From contig NZ_JBHLZU010000009.1 of the NCBI RefSeq assembly GCF_042429765.1, positions 62,001 through 126,000 of the forward strand: a stretch of 64,000 nt of DNA. The letters are read 5' to 3'. The position numbers and the translations under genes were made by a program. Position 1 is the stretch's first letter. Each line of letters begins with the position of its first letter. The DNA comes from Allokutzneria oryzae. GTDB taxonomy: Bacteria > Actinomycetota > Actinomycetes > Mycobacteriales > Pseudonocardiaceae. The notes below the pieces were generated by a model that was not told where the DNA came from, made no database searches, and was given only the letters and a program-made list of their open reading frames with translations. Below, piece by piece: positions 1 to 9,082 of the stretch.

Positions 1-170
1 CGTCGTTCCGCCACTACATCGAGACGACAAACCTCTTCGTGCTGGTAATGGACGACACAGTGGGCGGAATGGCCCTGCTGCCGAAGCGCGGGTTGCGCGA
101 CGGAGCGGACGTCGACGGGCTACTGGCGGTTGTCGCACGGAATCTCGCACCGCGCCCGTCCGGCGGCTGA
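1..170 (+). CDS. YcxB-like protein, C-terminal end (partial)
   Basis: The reading frame is open from base 3 and stops at 168-170, giving the last 55 residues of a protein that starts before the window. The pattern is a run of hydrophobic strand residues followed by a conserved LLPKRGL segment and an acidic helix. This is how the C-terminal YcxB-like domain ends in actinobacterial membrane proteins. Those proteins usually carry two transmembrane helices upstream, which cannot be seen here. Function is unknown. The assignment rests on the short C-terminal signature only. Confidence 0.6.
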   Translation, partial: SFRHYIETTNLFVLVMDDTVGGMALLPKRGLRDGADVDGLLAVVARNLAPRPSGG

Positions 171-328
171 CAAAGCGGCGATCCGCGTCGGCCAGGCATT
201 CGGGCAGGTGCTTCAGATCCGGGCGTTCGGAGTTCCGCCGCCCCGCAGCGGGCTGGTATCCCGTGCAGGCGCAGACCGCTCTCGCTCATTACCCGAACAA
301 GTCGAGTCAACCGACACACAAGAACGAC

Positions 329-430
329 ACCCCGCATTCCGTTAGCAGCTCTAGGGCTCCACAACGCGGAATGAGGGGCACGCGGGTGAGCGCGCCAGGG
401 GTGGCGAGGTGGTGCGACCGCGTGGGTTCC
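329..430 (+). repeat. Degenerate copy E of the dispersed palindromic element
   Basis: This stretch aligns by eye with the right half of the intergenic element at 12.6 kb. It has arms CATTCCG and CGGAATG (CATTTCG/CGAAATG in the other copies), then GAGGGG, a GCGC(G)GGTGA block, a CGCCA-GGGG block and GAGGTGGTGC. It has lost the AGAGCGCTCT core and the TTTTGT arms. The rest of the gap from 171 to 648 shows no gene I can support. It must hold the promoter of the SHOCT gene. Confidence 0.55.
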
Positions 431-648
431 GCTGCCCGACAACAGTCAGCCTGACCGCCGCCTCCTGGTTGGTCGTGGCGGTGCGCATGGACGAACCCCG
501 CCCAGGATCGCTCGATCGGCAACAGCGCCGGGCGGGCGCGGCAGTGAGGCCGAAAGCCCCTGGTCGCTGTTCCGAATTGCCCTGGCACCGGTTCTCGGTC
601 CGCGCGAACAGTAAGGGACGCGACAGCTGACCGAGGGAGGTGGACACG

Positions 649-912
649 GTGATGTACTGGAACGGCGGTGGCTGGGCGTGGATGGCCTTCATGCCCCTGC
701 TGTGGATCGTGCTGATCGGCCTGATCGTGTGGGCGGTGGTTCGCCTCACGCAGCGCCACGTTGGAGGCGATCACGGGCAGGATCGCGGCTGGCCACCCCG
801 CGAAACGCCTGAGGAGATCCTCGACCGCCGCTTTGCCTCCGGCGAGATCGACGCGGACGCCTACACCGAGGCACGGGAACGCCTCGCCGCAGGCAAACCG
901 AGGCCCCGATGA
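649..912 (+). CDS. Small membrane protein with SHOCT domain
   Basis: One N-terminal transmembrane helix (about residues 10-35, rich in W, L, I, V) is followed by a short charged linker and a C-terminal SHOCT motif (EEILDRRFASGEID...AYTEARERL). SHOCT is a roughly 30-residue module common at the ends of actinobacterial membrane proteins and thought to mediate oligomerisation or binding. The frame is open from a GTG at 640, but the ribosome site GGAGG at 636-640 fits the GTG at 649 (8-base gap) or the ATG at 652 better. The stop overlaps the start of the next gene by four bases, so the two are probably translated together. Confidence 0.75.
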   Translation: MMYWNGGGWAWMAFMPLLWIVLIGLIVWAVVRLTQRHVGGDHGQDRGWPPRETPEEILDRRFASGEIDADAYTEARERLAAGKPRPR

Positions 913-1535
913 CCGCGCTGCGGGGGCGCTGGCCGCCGGTGGCCGTGCTGGTTGCCGCGGTGGCAATGTTGGTCGCCTCGCTGGTGTGGGTCGCGGGCGA
1001 CGGGTCCGCACCACCCGGCCCCACGACGAGGACGGCTGGCGTCCCAGGTGAGGGGCCGGTGCGCACCATGGACGACGCCGACCGCGCGGCTGAGCGCTTC
1101 GCCGACCAAGAGGGCCTGCGCGTCGGGGAAGTCATGCAGTTCAGCAACGGCTACTACGCCCAGCTCCTCGCTCCCGACGGCAGCCGCGCCACCGAGGTCC
1201 TCATCGACCCCGACAGCGGCACCGTCCAGATCGAGTTCGGCCCCGCCATGATGTGGAACACCGCCTCCGGCATGATGCCGGCCCCCGGCCGGACCGGTAC
1301 CGCCGCCATCGGGCCCGACCAGGCGGTGCGGATCGCCGACCAGTGGCTGAGCGAGCACCGGACCGGTCTGCACGCCGCCGAACCCGACCGGTTCCCCGGC
1401 TACTACACCCTGCACACCCTGCGGGACGACCACATAGTCGGCATGCTGTCGGTCAATGCCACCACCGGCGCGGTCTGGTACCACACCTGGCACGGCCGCT
1501 TTCTCCAGATGCGAGAGCACCTCGGCGGCGCATAG
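909..1535 (+). CDS. Membrane-anchored PepSY-like protein
   Basis: A 208-residue protein begins at an ATG that overlaps the SHOCT stop (ATGA). Residues about 10-30 form one hydrophobic segment, a signal anchor. The outside part contains two related blocks: one around a GYYAQLL...TEVLIDPDSG segment and one around GYYTLHTL...GMLSVNATTGAVWYHTWHG. Each looks like a PepSY-type beta-alpha unit, where a strand ending in DxxTG is typical. PepSY-like modules are usually extracytoplasmic inhibitory or binding domains. The genomic pairing with a SHOCT protein suggests a two-protein envelope complex. The specific role is unknown. Confidence 0.6.
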   Translation: MTALRGRWPPVAVLVAAVAMLVASLVWVAGDGSAPPGPTTRTAGVPGEGPVRTMDDADRAAERFADQEGLRVGEVMQFSNGYYAQLLAPDGSRATEVLIDPDSGTVQIEFGPAMMWNTASGMMPAPGRTGTAAIGPDQAVRIADQWLSEHRTGLHAAEPDRFPGYYTLHTLRDDHIVGMLSVNATTGAVWYHTWHGRFLQMREHLGGA

Positions 1536-1709
1536 CGCGAGATCGGCACGAGTCCCCTCGAAGAGCCTGCTGCGAGGCGGGCTATGGCGTTGTAGGACCA
1601 GACCGAGCAGGAGCTGGGTTCGGCGGACAGTGGAGCGCCTCCGCGTTCCTGCACGCGAAAGCGAGTTGGAGCGGCGTGTCAGAGGACTTGCTTGGCGTTG
1701 CTCCGGGTA

Positions 1710-1799
1710 GGGACGTTGGTCTTTCAGGCAAGGGGCCCTCGCCCCTGGCTGGGCAGTGCGTGAGGGACCCACGCTGAGCTTGCTCGCCGGTCGGCGAGC
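1710..1799. promoter_or_regulatory. Candidate control region of narK: DevR/NarL-type dyad and two hairpins
   Basis: The space between 1536 and the narK start has three ordered signals. GGGAC-GTTG-GTCTT at 1710-1723 resembles the GGGAC-N4-GTCCC dyad bound by DevR/DosR-type NarL-family regulators. AGGGGC-cctc-GCCCCT lies at 1731-1746. GCTCGCCG-gt-CGGCGAGC at 1782-1799 is a perfect 8-bp dyad. A NarL-family regulator is encoded at the other end of the locus, so control of nitrate uptake by it is plausible. No clear -10/-35 pair was recognised. Confidence 0.35.
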
Positions 1800-1830
1800 C
1801 GGACACGCGAAGCGACGGACCGAGACGCCA

Positions 1831-3102
1831 ATGACCTGGACACACCGCAGCACGGGCGGCAAGACAACGGGAAGAACGCCTGCGACTGGGCAGGGCTTGC
1901 GACCGTCCACAGTCGACGGTCGGACGACGGGCGGGCGGCGGGTGATGATGCTGAGCCTGGCCACGGTCGGGTTCGCGATCAACTTCTGGGCGTGGGCGCT
2001 GCTGAGCCCGCTCGGGCCGCTGTTCAAGGACTCCTTGGGGTTGAGCGCGTTCCAGCAGGCGCTGTTGGTCGCCGTGCCCGTCGTGGTGGGGTCGGTGGGG
2101 CGGGTTCCGGTGGGGGCGCTGACCGACCGGTTCGGCGGGCGGGTGATGCTCCCGGCGCTCTCGGCGCTGACGATCGTGCCGGTGCTGTACCTCGGGCTGG
2201 GCGGGCACGGCTCGTTGACCGCGCTGCTGATCGGCGGCTTCTTCCTCGGGCTGGGCGGTACCGCGTTCGCGATCGGGGTGCCGTTCGTCAACTCCTGGTT
2301 TCCCCCGCAGCGGCGCGGGTTGGCGATCGGGATCTTCGGCGCGGGCATGGGTGGCACCGCGATCAGCGCCCTGACCACCGTGCCCTTGGTGACCATCGGC
2401 GGGGTGGCGACGCCGTTCGTGGTGACTGCGGTGGTGCTGGCGGTTTACGCGGTCGCCGCGGCCGTGCTGCTACGGGACGCTCCGGGATGGACCGTGCCCA
2501 CGGAGCCGGTCGCCCGCCGCCTTGCCGACGCTGCCCGGCTGCCGGTGACCTGGCAGGCGTCCTGGTTGTACGCGGTGCTCTTCGGCGGGTACGTCGCGTT
2601 CTCGGTCTACCTGCCCGCCTACCTCAAGACCGCCTACGGGCTCACCCAGGCTGACGCGGCCAACCGGATGGCCGGATTCGTGCTGCTCGCCGTGCTGATG
2701 CGCCCGGTCGGCGGTTGGTTGTCCGACCGGTTCGGCCCGATCCGGGTACTGACCTCCGCCCTGGCCGTCGTCGCGATGGGTGCGGCGACGCAGGCGTTCA
2801 CTCCGGCGTTGATGCCGGTGGGCACAGTCGCGTTTCTGGTCATGGCCGCCGCGCTCGGCGCGGGCAGCGGCGCCGTGTTCGCACTCGTGGCCTTGCTGGT
2901 GCCGGGGAACAAGGTCGGCTCGGTCACCGGGGTGGTCGGCGCTGCCGGTGGCTTGGGCGGGTTCATCCCGCCGCTGGTCATGGGCGCCCTCTACGGCGCG
3001 TTCGGCTCCTACGCGCTCGGCCTGGCGGCGCTGGCCGTGGTCGCCACCGGCACCCTCGCCTTCACGAGGACCACCGTGCGGCGGTCCACCGACGAAACGT
3101 AA
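1831..3102 (+). CDS. narK: NarK-type nitrate/nitrite transporter (MFS)
   Basis: A 12-helix major facilitator protein that moves nitrate in or nitrite out across the cytoplasmic membrane. The nitrate porter hallmarks are present: NFWAWALLSPLGPLF in helix 1, a GALTDRFGGR loop between helices 2 and 3, RRGLAIGIFGAGMGGTA in the helix 5 region, and GGWLSDRFGP in the second half. The frame is open from a GTG at 1756, but ATG 1831 gives about 423 residues, the usual family length. ATG 1945 is a shorter alternative just before helix 1. An inverted repeat GACCGTC...GACGGTC at about 1901-1921 would then lie in the leader. narG follows 33 bases later, so co-transcription is likely. Confidence 0.88.
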   Translation: MTWTHRSTGGKTTGRTPATGQGLRPSTVDGRTTGGRRVMMLSLATVGFAINFWAWALLSPLGPLFKDSLGLSAFQQALLVAVPVVVGSVGRVPVGALTDRFGGRVMLPALSALTIVPVLYLGLGGHGSLTALLIGGFFLGLGGTAFAIGVPFVNSWFPPQRRGLAIGIFGAGMGGTAISALTTVPLVTIGGVATPFVVTAVVLAVYAVAAAVLLRDAPGWTVPTEPVARRLADAARLPVTWQASWLYAVLFGGYVAFSVYLPAYLKTAYGLTQADAANRMAGFVLLAVLMRPVGGWLSDRFGPIRVLTSALAVVAMGAATQAFTPALMPVGTVAFLVMAAALGAGSGAVFALVALLVPGNKVGSVTGVVGAAGGLGGFIPPLVMGALYGAFGSYALGLAALAVVATGTLAFTRTTVRRSTDET

Positions 3103-3135
3103 GACCTGCCCGCGATCACCAGGAGGACCACCACG

Positions 3136-6100
3136 GTGAGCACCGGAACCGATCCCCACTCCAGCCCCGGCCACGCGGGCTTGGACACCGAACTGACCGA
3201 GGCCCTCGTCCGCACCCGCCGGTTCTTCACCCGCGCCGAGGTCTCCGACGACCTGCGCACAGTGCACAAGGTCGGTGGGCGGCAGGCGGATGAGTTCTAC
3301 CGGGACCGGTGGAGCCACGACAAAGTGGTGCGCTCCACGCACGGGGTGAACTGCACCGGGTCGTGCTCGTGGAAGGTCTACGTCAAGGACGGGATCATCA
3401 CCTGGGAGGCCCAGCAGACCGACTACCCCTCGGTCGGTCCCGACCGGCCGGAGTACGAGCCGCGCGGTTGCCCGCGGGGGGCGGCGTTCTCCTGGTACAC
3501 CTACTCGCCCACGCGGGTGCGCTACCCCTACGTGCGCGGCGTGTTGCTGGAGATGTACCGGGAAGCCAAGGCGCGCACGGGAGATCCGGTTCTCGCCTGG
3601 GAGTCCATTGTGGACGACCCGGCATCCGCCACGCGGTACAAGGCGGCTCGCGGCAAGGGTGGTCTGGTGCGGGCGTCCTGGGACGAGGCGAGCGAGCTGG
3701 TCGCCGCGGCGCACGTGCACACGATCAAGCGCCACGGACCGGACCGTGTCGCAGGGTTCTCGCCGATCCCGGCGATGTCCATGGTCTCGCACGCCTCCGG
3801 AGCGCGGTTCGTGTCGCTGCTGGGCGGGTCGATGCTGTCGTTCTACGACTGGTACGCCGATCTGCCGGTCGCCTCGCCGCAGGTGTTCGGCGACCAGACC
3901 GATGTGCCGGAGTCCGGGGACTGGTGGGACGCGGGCTATCTGATCATGTGGGGCTCGAACCTCCCGGTGACCCGCACCCCGGACGCGCACTGGATGGCCG
4001 AGGCCCGCTACCGGGGGCAGAAAGTGGTCGCGGTGGCGCCGGACTACGCGGACAACGTGAAGTTCGCCGACGAGTGGCTCGCGGCCCGGCCGGGCACCGA
4101 CGGCGCGCTGGCCATGGCCATGGGGCACGTCATCCTGCGCGAGTTCTTCGTCGAGCGGCAGGTGCCGTACTTCACCGACTACGTCAAGCGCTACACGGAC
4201 CTGCCGTTCCTGGTCCGGCTCACCGAGCGCGGGAACGGCTACGCACCGGGGAAGTTCCTCACTGCCGCCGACCTCGACGGTGAGCGGGACACGGAGCACG
4301 CGGCGTTCAAGCCCGTTCTGCTCGACGCCACCACTGGGGCACCGGTGGTGCCCGGCGGCTCGCTCGGCTTCCGCTACGGCGAGCAGGGCGCGGGCAAGTG
4401 GAACCTCGACCTGGGTGATGTCGATCCGCTGCTGTCGGTGCACGGTGGCGAGGCGGTCGTGGTGGAGCTGCCGAGGTTCGACACGTCCGGGGTGGTGCGG
4501 CGCGGCGTTCCGGTGCGGCGAGTGGGCGGGCACCTGGTCACCACGGTGTTCGATCTGCTGCTCGCCCAGTACGGGGTGCGGCGCACGGGGCTTCCCGGTG
4601 CCTGGCCGAGCGGCTACGACGACGCAGGGCAGCCGTGCACGCCCGCGTGGCAGGAGGTGATCACCGGTGTGCCCGGGCAGGCCGCGGCTCGCATCGCGCG
4701 GGAGTTCGCCGCCAACGCGGAGGAGTCCCGGGGCCGATCAATGATCATCATGGGGGCGGGCACCAACCACTGGTTCCACTCCGACACCATCTACCGGGCG
4801 TTCCTCGCCTTGACCACGCTCACCGGCTGCCAGGGGGTCAACGGCGGCGGGTGGGCGCACTACGTGGGGCAGGAGAAGTGCCGCCCGGTCACCGGCTGGT
4901 CCCAGCTGGCGTTCGGGCTGGACTGGTCGCGCCCGCCGCGGCAGATGATCCAGACCGCGTACTGGTACCTGCACACCGACCAGTTCCGCTACGACACCTC
5001 CACCTCTTTGGGCGGCAGGAGCACCTCGGAGCTGATCGCGCTGTCCGCGCGGCTGGGCTGGATGCCGTCGTACCCGACGTTCGACCGCAACCCCCTGGAC
5101 CTGGCCGACGACGCCGAGCGCTCCGGACTGTCCACTTCGGACTACGTTGTCGGGGAGCTGAAGGCCGGGCGGCTGCGGTTCGCGTGCGAGGATCCGGACT
5201 CGCCGGAGAACTTCCCGCGCGTGCTGAGCGTGTGGCGGGCCAACCTGCTGGGCTCCTCGGCCAAGGGCAACGAGTACTTCCTCAAGCACCTGCTCGGCAC
5301 CGACTCGTCGCTGCGCGCGGAGGCCCCCGGTGCGCCGACGGGGAAGCTGGACCTGTTGCTGTCACTGGATTTCCGGATGACCAGCACCACCCTGTTCTCC
5401 GACGTGGTGCTGCCCGCGGCCACGTGGTACGAGAAGCACGACCTGAACACCACGGACATGCACCCGTTCGTGCACTCGTTCAACCCCGCGATCGCCCCGC
5501 CCTGGCAGACCCGCACCGACTGGGCCGCCTTCCAGACCATCGCCAAGGCTTTCAGCAGCCTCGCCGAGACGCACTTGGGCGTGCGCAAAGACGTTGTGGC
5601 GACGCCGTTGCTGCACGACACCCCCGACGAGCTCGCCACGCCGCACGGTGTGGTGCGGGACTGGAAGGCCGGCGAGTGCGACCCGGTGCCCGGCGTCACC
5701 ATGCCGAGGATCACGGTGGTGGAGCGCGACTTCGCCGCGATCGCGGCGAAGATGGGCGCGCTGGGGCCGCTGGTCGACTCCTTGGGCGCGACCACCAAGG
5801 GCGTCACCTTTCGGGTCGAGCAGGAGGTGGAGTACCTGCGGCACAAGAACGGCACCGTCCGTGGCGGACCCGCGGACGGCCGTCCGTCGCTGGTGCGCGA
5901 CGTGCACGCGTGCGAGGCGGTCCTCGCGCTGTCCGGCACCACCAACGGACATCTGGCCACCCAGGGCTTCCGCGCGCTCGAACAGCGGACGGGGACACCG
6001 CTGGTGGACCTGGCCGCCGAGCACGAGGGCAAACGGATCACCTTCGCCGACACGCGGTCCGCGCCGGTTCCGGTGATCACCTCCCCGGAGTGGTCCGGCT

Positions 6101-6759
6101 CGGAGAGCGGCGGACGGCGGTACTCGCCGTTCACCATCAACGTCGAACGCCGCAAGCCGTGGCACACCCTGACCGGGCGGCAGCACTTCTTCCTCGACCA
6201 CGACTGGATGGCCGAGCTGGGCGAGCAGCTGCCGGTGTTCCGGCCGCCGTTGGACATGACCGCGTTGTTCGACGAGCCCCGCGTCGGTGAGCGGGGTGAG
6301 CTGGGCATCGCCGTGCGCTACCTGACCCCGCACTCGAAGTGGTCCATCCACTCGGAGTACCAGGACAACCTGTTCATGCTCAGCCTCTCCCGTGGCGGGC
6401 CGACCATCTGGATGTCCACACAGGACGCCGCGAAGGTCGGAGTCGCCGACAACGACTGGATCGAGGCGGTCAACCGCAACGGCGTCGTCGTCGCCCGAGC
6501 GGTCGTCTCGCACCGCATGCCCGAGGGCACCGTCTACATGCACCACGCCCAGGACCGGCTCATCGACGTGCCCCGCGCCGAGACCTCCGGCAAGCGGGGC
6601 GGGATCCACAACTCGCTGACGCGGTTGCTGATCAAGCCCTCGCACCTGATCGGCGGCTACGCCCAGCTGTCCTTCGCGTTCAACTACCTCGGTCCGACCG
6701 GCAACCAGCGCGACGAGATCACCGTCATCCGGCGGCGCGGCCAGGAGGTGACCTACTGA
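3136..6759 (+). CDS. narG: Respiratory nitrate reductase, alpha subunit
   Basis: The 1207-residue catalytic subunit of membrane-bound nitrate reductase holds the bis-MGD molybdenum cofactor and the FS0 iron-sulfur cluster and reduces nitrate to nitrite on the cytoplasmic face. The N-terminus shows the FS0 ligand pattern His69, Cys73, Cys77 and Cys112 (HGVNCTGSCSW ... RGCPRG). YDWYADLP and WGSNLPVTRTPDAHW are the usual cofactor-binding stretches, and the C-terminal part carries the molydopterin dinucleotide domain. Length matches the family. The GTG start is set by GGAGG about eight bases upstream. There is no Tat signal. It overlaps narH by one base in a TGATG-like junction (stop 6757-6759, next ATG 6759). 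Confidence 0.96.
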   Translation: MSTGTDPHSSPGHAGLDTELTEALVRTRRFFTRAEVSDDLRTVHKVGGRQADEFYRDRWSHDKVVRSTHGVNCTGSCSWKVYVKDGIITWEAQQTDYPSVGPDRPEYEPRGCPRGAAFSWYTYSPTRVRYPYVRGVLLEMYREAKARTGDPVLAWESIVDDPASATRYKAARGKGGLVRASWDEASELVAAAHVHTIKRHGPDRVAGFSPIPAMSMVSHASGARFVSLLGGSMLSFYDWYADLPVASPQVFGDQTDVPESGDWWDAGYLIMWGSNLPVTRTPDAHWMAEARYRGQKVVAVAPDYADNVKFADEWLAARPGTDGALAMAMGHVILREFFVERQVPYFTDYVKRYTDLPFLVRLTERGNGYAPGKFLTAADLDGERDTEHAAFKPVLLDATTGAPVVPGGSLGFRYGEQGAGKWNLDLGDVDPLLSVHGGEAVVVELPRFDTSGVVRRGVPVRRVGGHLVTTVFDLLLAQYGVRRTGLPGAWPSGYDDAGQPCTPAWQEVITGVPGQAAARIAREFAANAEESRGRSMIIMGAGTNHWFHSDTIYRAFLALTTLTGCQGVNGGGWAHYVGQEKCRPVTGWSQLAFGLDWSRPPRQMIQTAYWYLHTDQFRYDTSTSLGGRSTSELIALSARLGWMPSYPTFDRNPLDLADDAERSGLSTSDYVVGELKAGRLRFACEDPDSPENFPRVLSVWRANLLGSSAKGNEYFLKHLLGTDSSLRAEAPGAPTGKLDLLLSLDFRMTSTTLFSDVVLPAATWYEKHDLNTTDMHPFVHSFNPAIAPPWQTRTDWAAFQTIAKAFSSLAETHLGVRKDVVATPLLHDTPDELATPHGVVRDWKAGECDPVPGVTMPRITVVERDFAAIAAKMGALGPLVDSLGATTKGVTFRVEQEVEYLRHKNGTVRGGPADGRPSLVRDVHACEAVLALSGTTNGHLATQGFRALEQRTGTPLVDLAAEHEGKRITFADTRSAPVPVITSPEWSGSESGGRRYSPFTINVERRKPWHTLTGRQHFFLDHDWMAELGEQLPVFRPPLDMTALFDEPRVGERGELGIAVRYLTPHSKWSIHSEYQDNLFMLSLSRGGPTIWMSTQDAAKVGVADNDWIEAVNRNGVVVARAVVSHRMPEGTVYMHHAQDRLIDVPRAETSGKRGGIHNSLTRLLIKPSHLIGGYAQLSFAFNYLGPTGNQRDEITVIRRRGQEVTY

Positions 6760-8453
6760 TGAGACTGATGGCCCAGATGGCGATGGTGATGAACCTCGAC
6801 AAGTGCATCGGCTGCCACACCTGCTCGGTCACCTGCAAACAGGCGTGGACCAACCGCTCCGGCGTCGAGTACGTGTGGTTCAACAACGTCGAGACCCGCC
6901 CGGGGCAAGGGTATCCGCGCACCTACGAGGACCAGGAACGCTGGCGCGGTGGCTGGACTCTGAACAAGCGCGGCCGGCTGAAGCTGAAGGGCGGCGGCCG
7001 GTGGCGCAAGCTGGCGACCATCTTCAGCAACCCCAAACTGCCCAGCATCAACGACTACTACGAGCCCTGGACCTACGACTACGACACACTCACCACCGCG
7101 CCGTTGCAGGAGCACACCCCGGTCGCCCGGCCGCGGTCGCTGCTCAGCGGCGAGCCGACGAAGATCACGTGGTCGGCGAACTGGGACGACAACCTCGGCG
7201 GCGCTCCCGAGCACGGCCACCAGGACCCGATGCTCAAAGGCATCGAGGACAAGGTCCGCTTCGAGTTCGAGCAGACCTTCATGTTCTACCTGCCGCGCAT
7301 CTGCGAGCACTGCCTCAACCCCTCCTGCGCCGCCTCCTGCCCGTCCGGGGCGATCTACAAGCGCAGCGAGGACGGCATCGTGCTGGTCGACTCCGACCGC
7401 TGCCGCGGCTGGCGGATGTGCGTCTCGGGCTGCCCGTACAAGAAGGTCTACTTCAACCACCGCACCGGCAAGGCCGAGAAGTGCACCTTCTGCTTCCCCC
7501 GTGTCGAGGTCGGCATCCCCACCGTGTGCGCGGAAACCTGCGTGGGCCGCCTGCGCTACATCGGCCTGGTCCTCTACGACGCCGACCGCGTCCTGGACGC
7601 GGCGTCCACACAGGACGATCGCGACCTGTACGAGGCGCAGCGCGAGGTCTTCCTGGACCCGAACGACCCGGCCGTGGTCCGCGAGGCCGAACGCGCCGGC
7701 ATCCCGCGTGACTGGGTCGAAGCAGCCCAGCGCTCCCCGATCCACTCGCTGATCAACACCTACCGGGTGGCGCTGCCGCTGCACCCGGAGTACCGGACCA
7801 TGCCGATGGTCTGGTACGTCCCGCCACTGTCCCCCGTCGTGGATGTCGTGCGGGACACCGGGAACGACGCCGAGGACCACGGCAACCTCTTCGCCGCCAT
7901 CGACGCACTGCGCATCCCGGTGGAGTACCTCGCGCGGTTGTTCACCGCGGGCGATGTCGAGCCGGTCAACGCGGTGCTGCGCCGGCTGGCCGCGATGCGG
8001 TGCTACATGCGCGACATCAACCTCGGCCGCGAACCCCGGGAAGCCATCGCCAACGAGGTGGGCATGACCGGGGAGCAGGTCTACGACATGTACCGGCTGC
8101 TCGCCCTGGCCAAGTACGACGAGCGCTACGTCATCCCACCCGCCCACGCCGAACAAGCCCACGGGTTGGAAGAGCTGGCCACCGAATGCAGCCTCGACTA
8201 CGAGGGAGGTCCCGGCATGGGCGGCTCCGGCCCGTTCGGGGAGAGCTCCGGCGGGGTGTCCCCGATCGCGGTGGAGAACTTCCGGATGCTGCGCGACAGG
8301 CAGACCGCCGACACCATCGCCGCCCCGGTGGACAAGGGCAATCGGGTCAACCTGCTCAACTGGGACGGCAAGGGACGCCCCGATGGACTCTTCCCACCGC
8401 GAGAACGACCAGGCGGTGGAGACCCGGCAGGCGAGGTGGAACCGAAACCATGA
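6759..8453 (+). CDS. narH: Respiratory nitrate reductase, beta subunit
   Basis: The 564-residue electron-transfer subunit carries three [4Fe-4S] clusters and one [3Fe-4S] cluster between NarI and NarG. Visible ligand groups are CIGCHTCSVTCK at residues 16-27, CEHCLNPSCAASCP, CRGWRMCVSGCP (a Trp in the cluster that becomes 3Fe-4S, as in the family) and CTFCFPRVEVGIPTVCAETC. The frame is open much further upstream inside narG, but the ATG at 6759 is preceded by CCAGGAGGTGA and gives the conserved N-terminus. The stop overlaps the narJ start (ATGA at 8450). Confidence 0.96.
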   Translation: MRLMAQMAMVMNLDKCIGCHTCSVTCKQAWTNRSGVEYVWFNNVETRPGQGYPRTYEDQERWRGGWTLNKRGRLKLKGGGRWRKLATIFSNPKLPSINDYYEPWTYDYDTLTTAPLQEHTPVARPRSLLSGEPTKITWSANWDDNLGGAPEHGHQDPMLKGIEDKVRFEFEQTFMFYLPRICEHCLNPSCAASCPSGAIYKRSEDGIVLVDSDRCRGWRMCVSGCPYKKVYFNHRTGKAEKCTFCFPRVEVGIPTVCAETCVGRLRYIGLVLYDADRVLDAASTQDDRDLYEAQREVFLDPNDPAVVREAERAGIPRDWVEAAQRSPIHSLINTYRVALPLHPEYRTMPMVWYVPPLSPVVDVVRDTGNDAEDHGNLFAAIDALRIPVEYLARLFTAGDVEPVNAVLRRLAAMRCYMRDINLGREPREAIANEVGMTGEQVYDMYRLLALAKYDERYVIPPAHAEQAHGLEELATECSLDYEGGPGMGGSGPFGESSGGVSPIAVENFRMLRDRQTADTIAAPVDKGNRVNLLNWDGKGRPDGLFPPRERPGGGDPAGEVEPKP

Positions 8454-9082
8454 CGATCACCGACGCCCACCGCGCCACCGCGTGGCAGGTCCAGTCACTG
8501 CTGATGGGCTACCCCGACGAGCAGCTCCTGGGCCGGTTCCCCCTGCTGCGGGCGGTGACCAGGACGCTGCCGACAGCACTGGCCGAACCGCTGACCGCGT
8601 TCCTCGACCACGCCGAGACGACCGCGCTGACCGAGCTCGCCGCGGCTTACGTGGCGACGTTCGACCACCGCAGGCGTTTCAGCCCCTACCTGACCTACTT
8701 CGCCTACGGCGACACCCGCAAACGCGGCATGGCCCTGCTCCGGTTCAAACACGCCTACCGCACCGCCGGACTGGAGCTCGACGGCACCTCCGATGGCGCC
8801 GAACTGCCCGACCACCTCGCGGTCGTGCTGGAGTTCGCCGCCACGGGCGACCTGGCGGTGGGACAGCGGCTGCTGATCGAGCACCGCGCCGGCTTGGAAC
8901 TGATGCGCCTAGGTCTGCATGAAGCCGGTTCCCCGTGGGCCCGCGTTCTGGACTCGGTGTCGGCGACGCTCCCGCCGCTGGGCAGGCGCGAACACGAGAA
9001 GGTGGCCCGGCTGGCCGCCGAAGGCCCACCAGAGGAAGAGGTCGGCCTGGCCCCGTTCCCCCCGTCAGGAGGTCTTCCTTGA
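8450..9082 (+). CDS. narJ: Nitrate reductase assembly chaperone
   Basis: A 210-residue all-helical protein of the TorD/NarJ family that binds NarG during cofactor insertion and is not part of the final enzyme. The family signature is present: LLMGYPDEQL near the start, LAAAYVATFDHRRRFSPYLTYFAYGDTRKRG in the middle and a LPDHLAVVLEFAA helix. The C-terminal end is a charged, Pro/Glu-rich tail. It is translationally coupled to narH upstream and to narI downstream. Confidence 0.93.
   Translation: MTITDAHRATAWQVQSLLMGYPDEQLLGRFPLLRAVTRTLPTALAEPLTAFLDHAETTALTELAAAYVATFDHRRRFSPYLTYFAYGDTRKRGMALLRFKHAYRTAGLELDGTSDGAELPDHLAVVLEFAATGDLAVGQRLLIEHRAGLELMRLGLHEAGSPWARVLDSVSATLPPLGRREHEKVARLAAEGPPEEEVGLAPFPPSGGLP

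Noticed and set aside
640..648. GTG 640 as start of the SHOCT gene
   Set aside because: It overlaps the ribosome site GGAGG itself. GTG 649 or ATG 652 has a normal gap.
2470..4533. A 687-codon open frame on the minus strand opposite narK/narG
   Set aside because: Its wobble pattern is the complement of narG coding, and the product is Arg/His/Gly-rich without domains. It is a high-GC antisense shadow.
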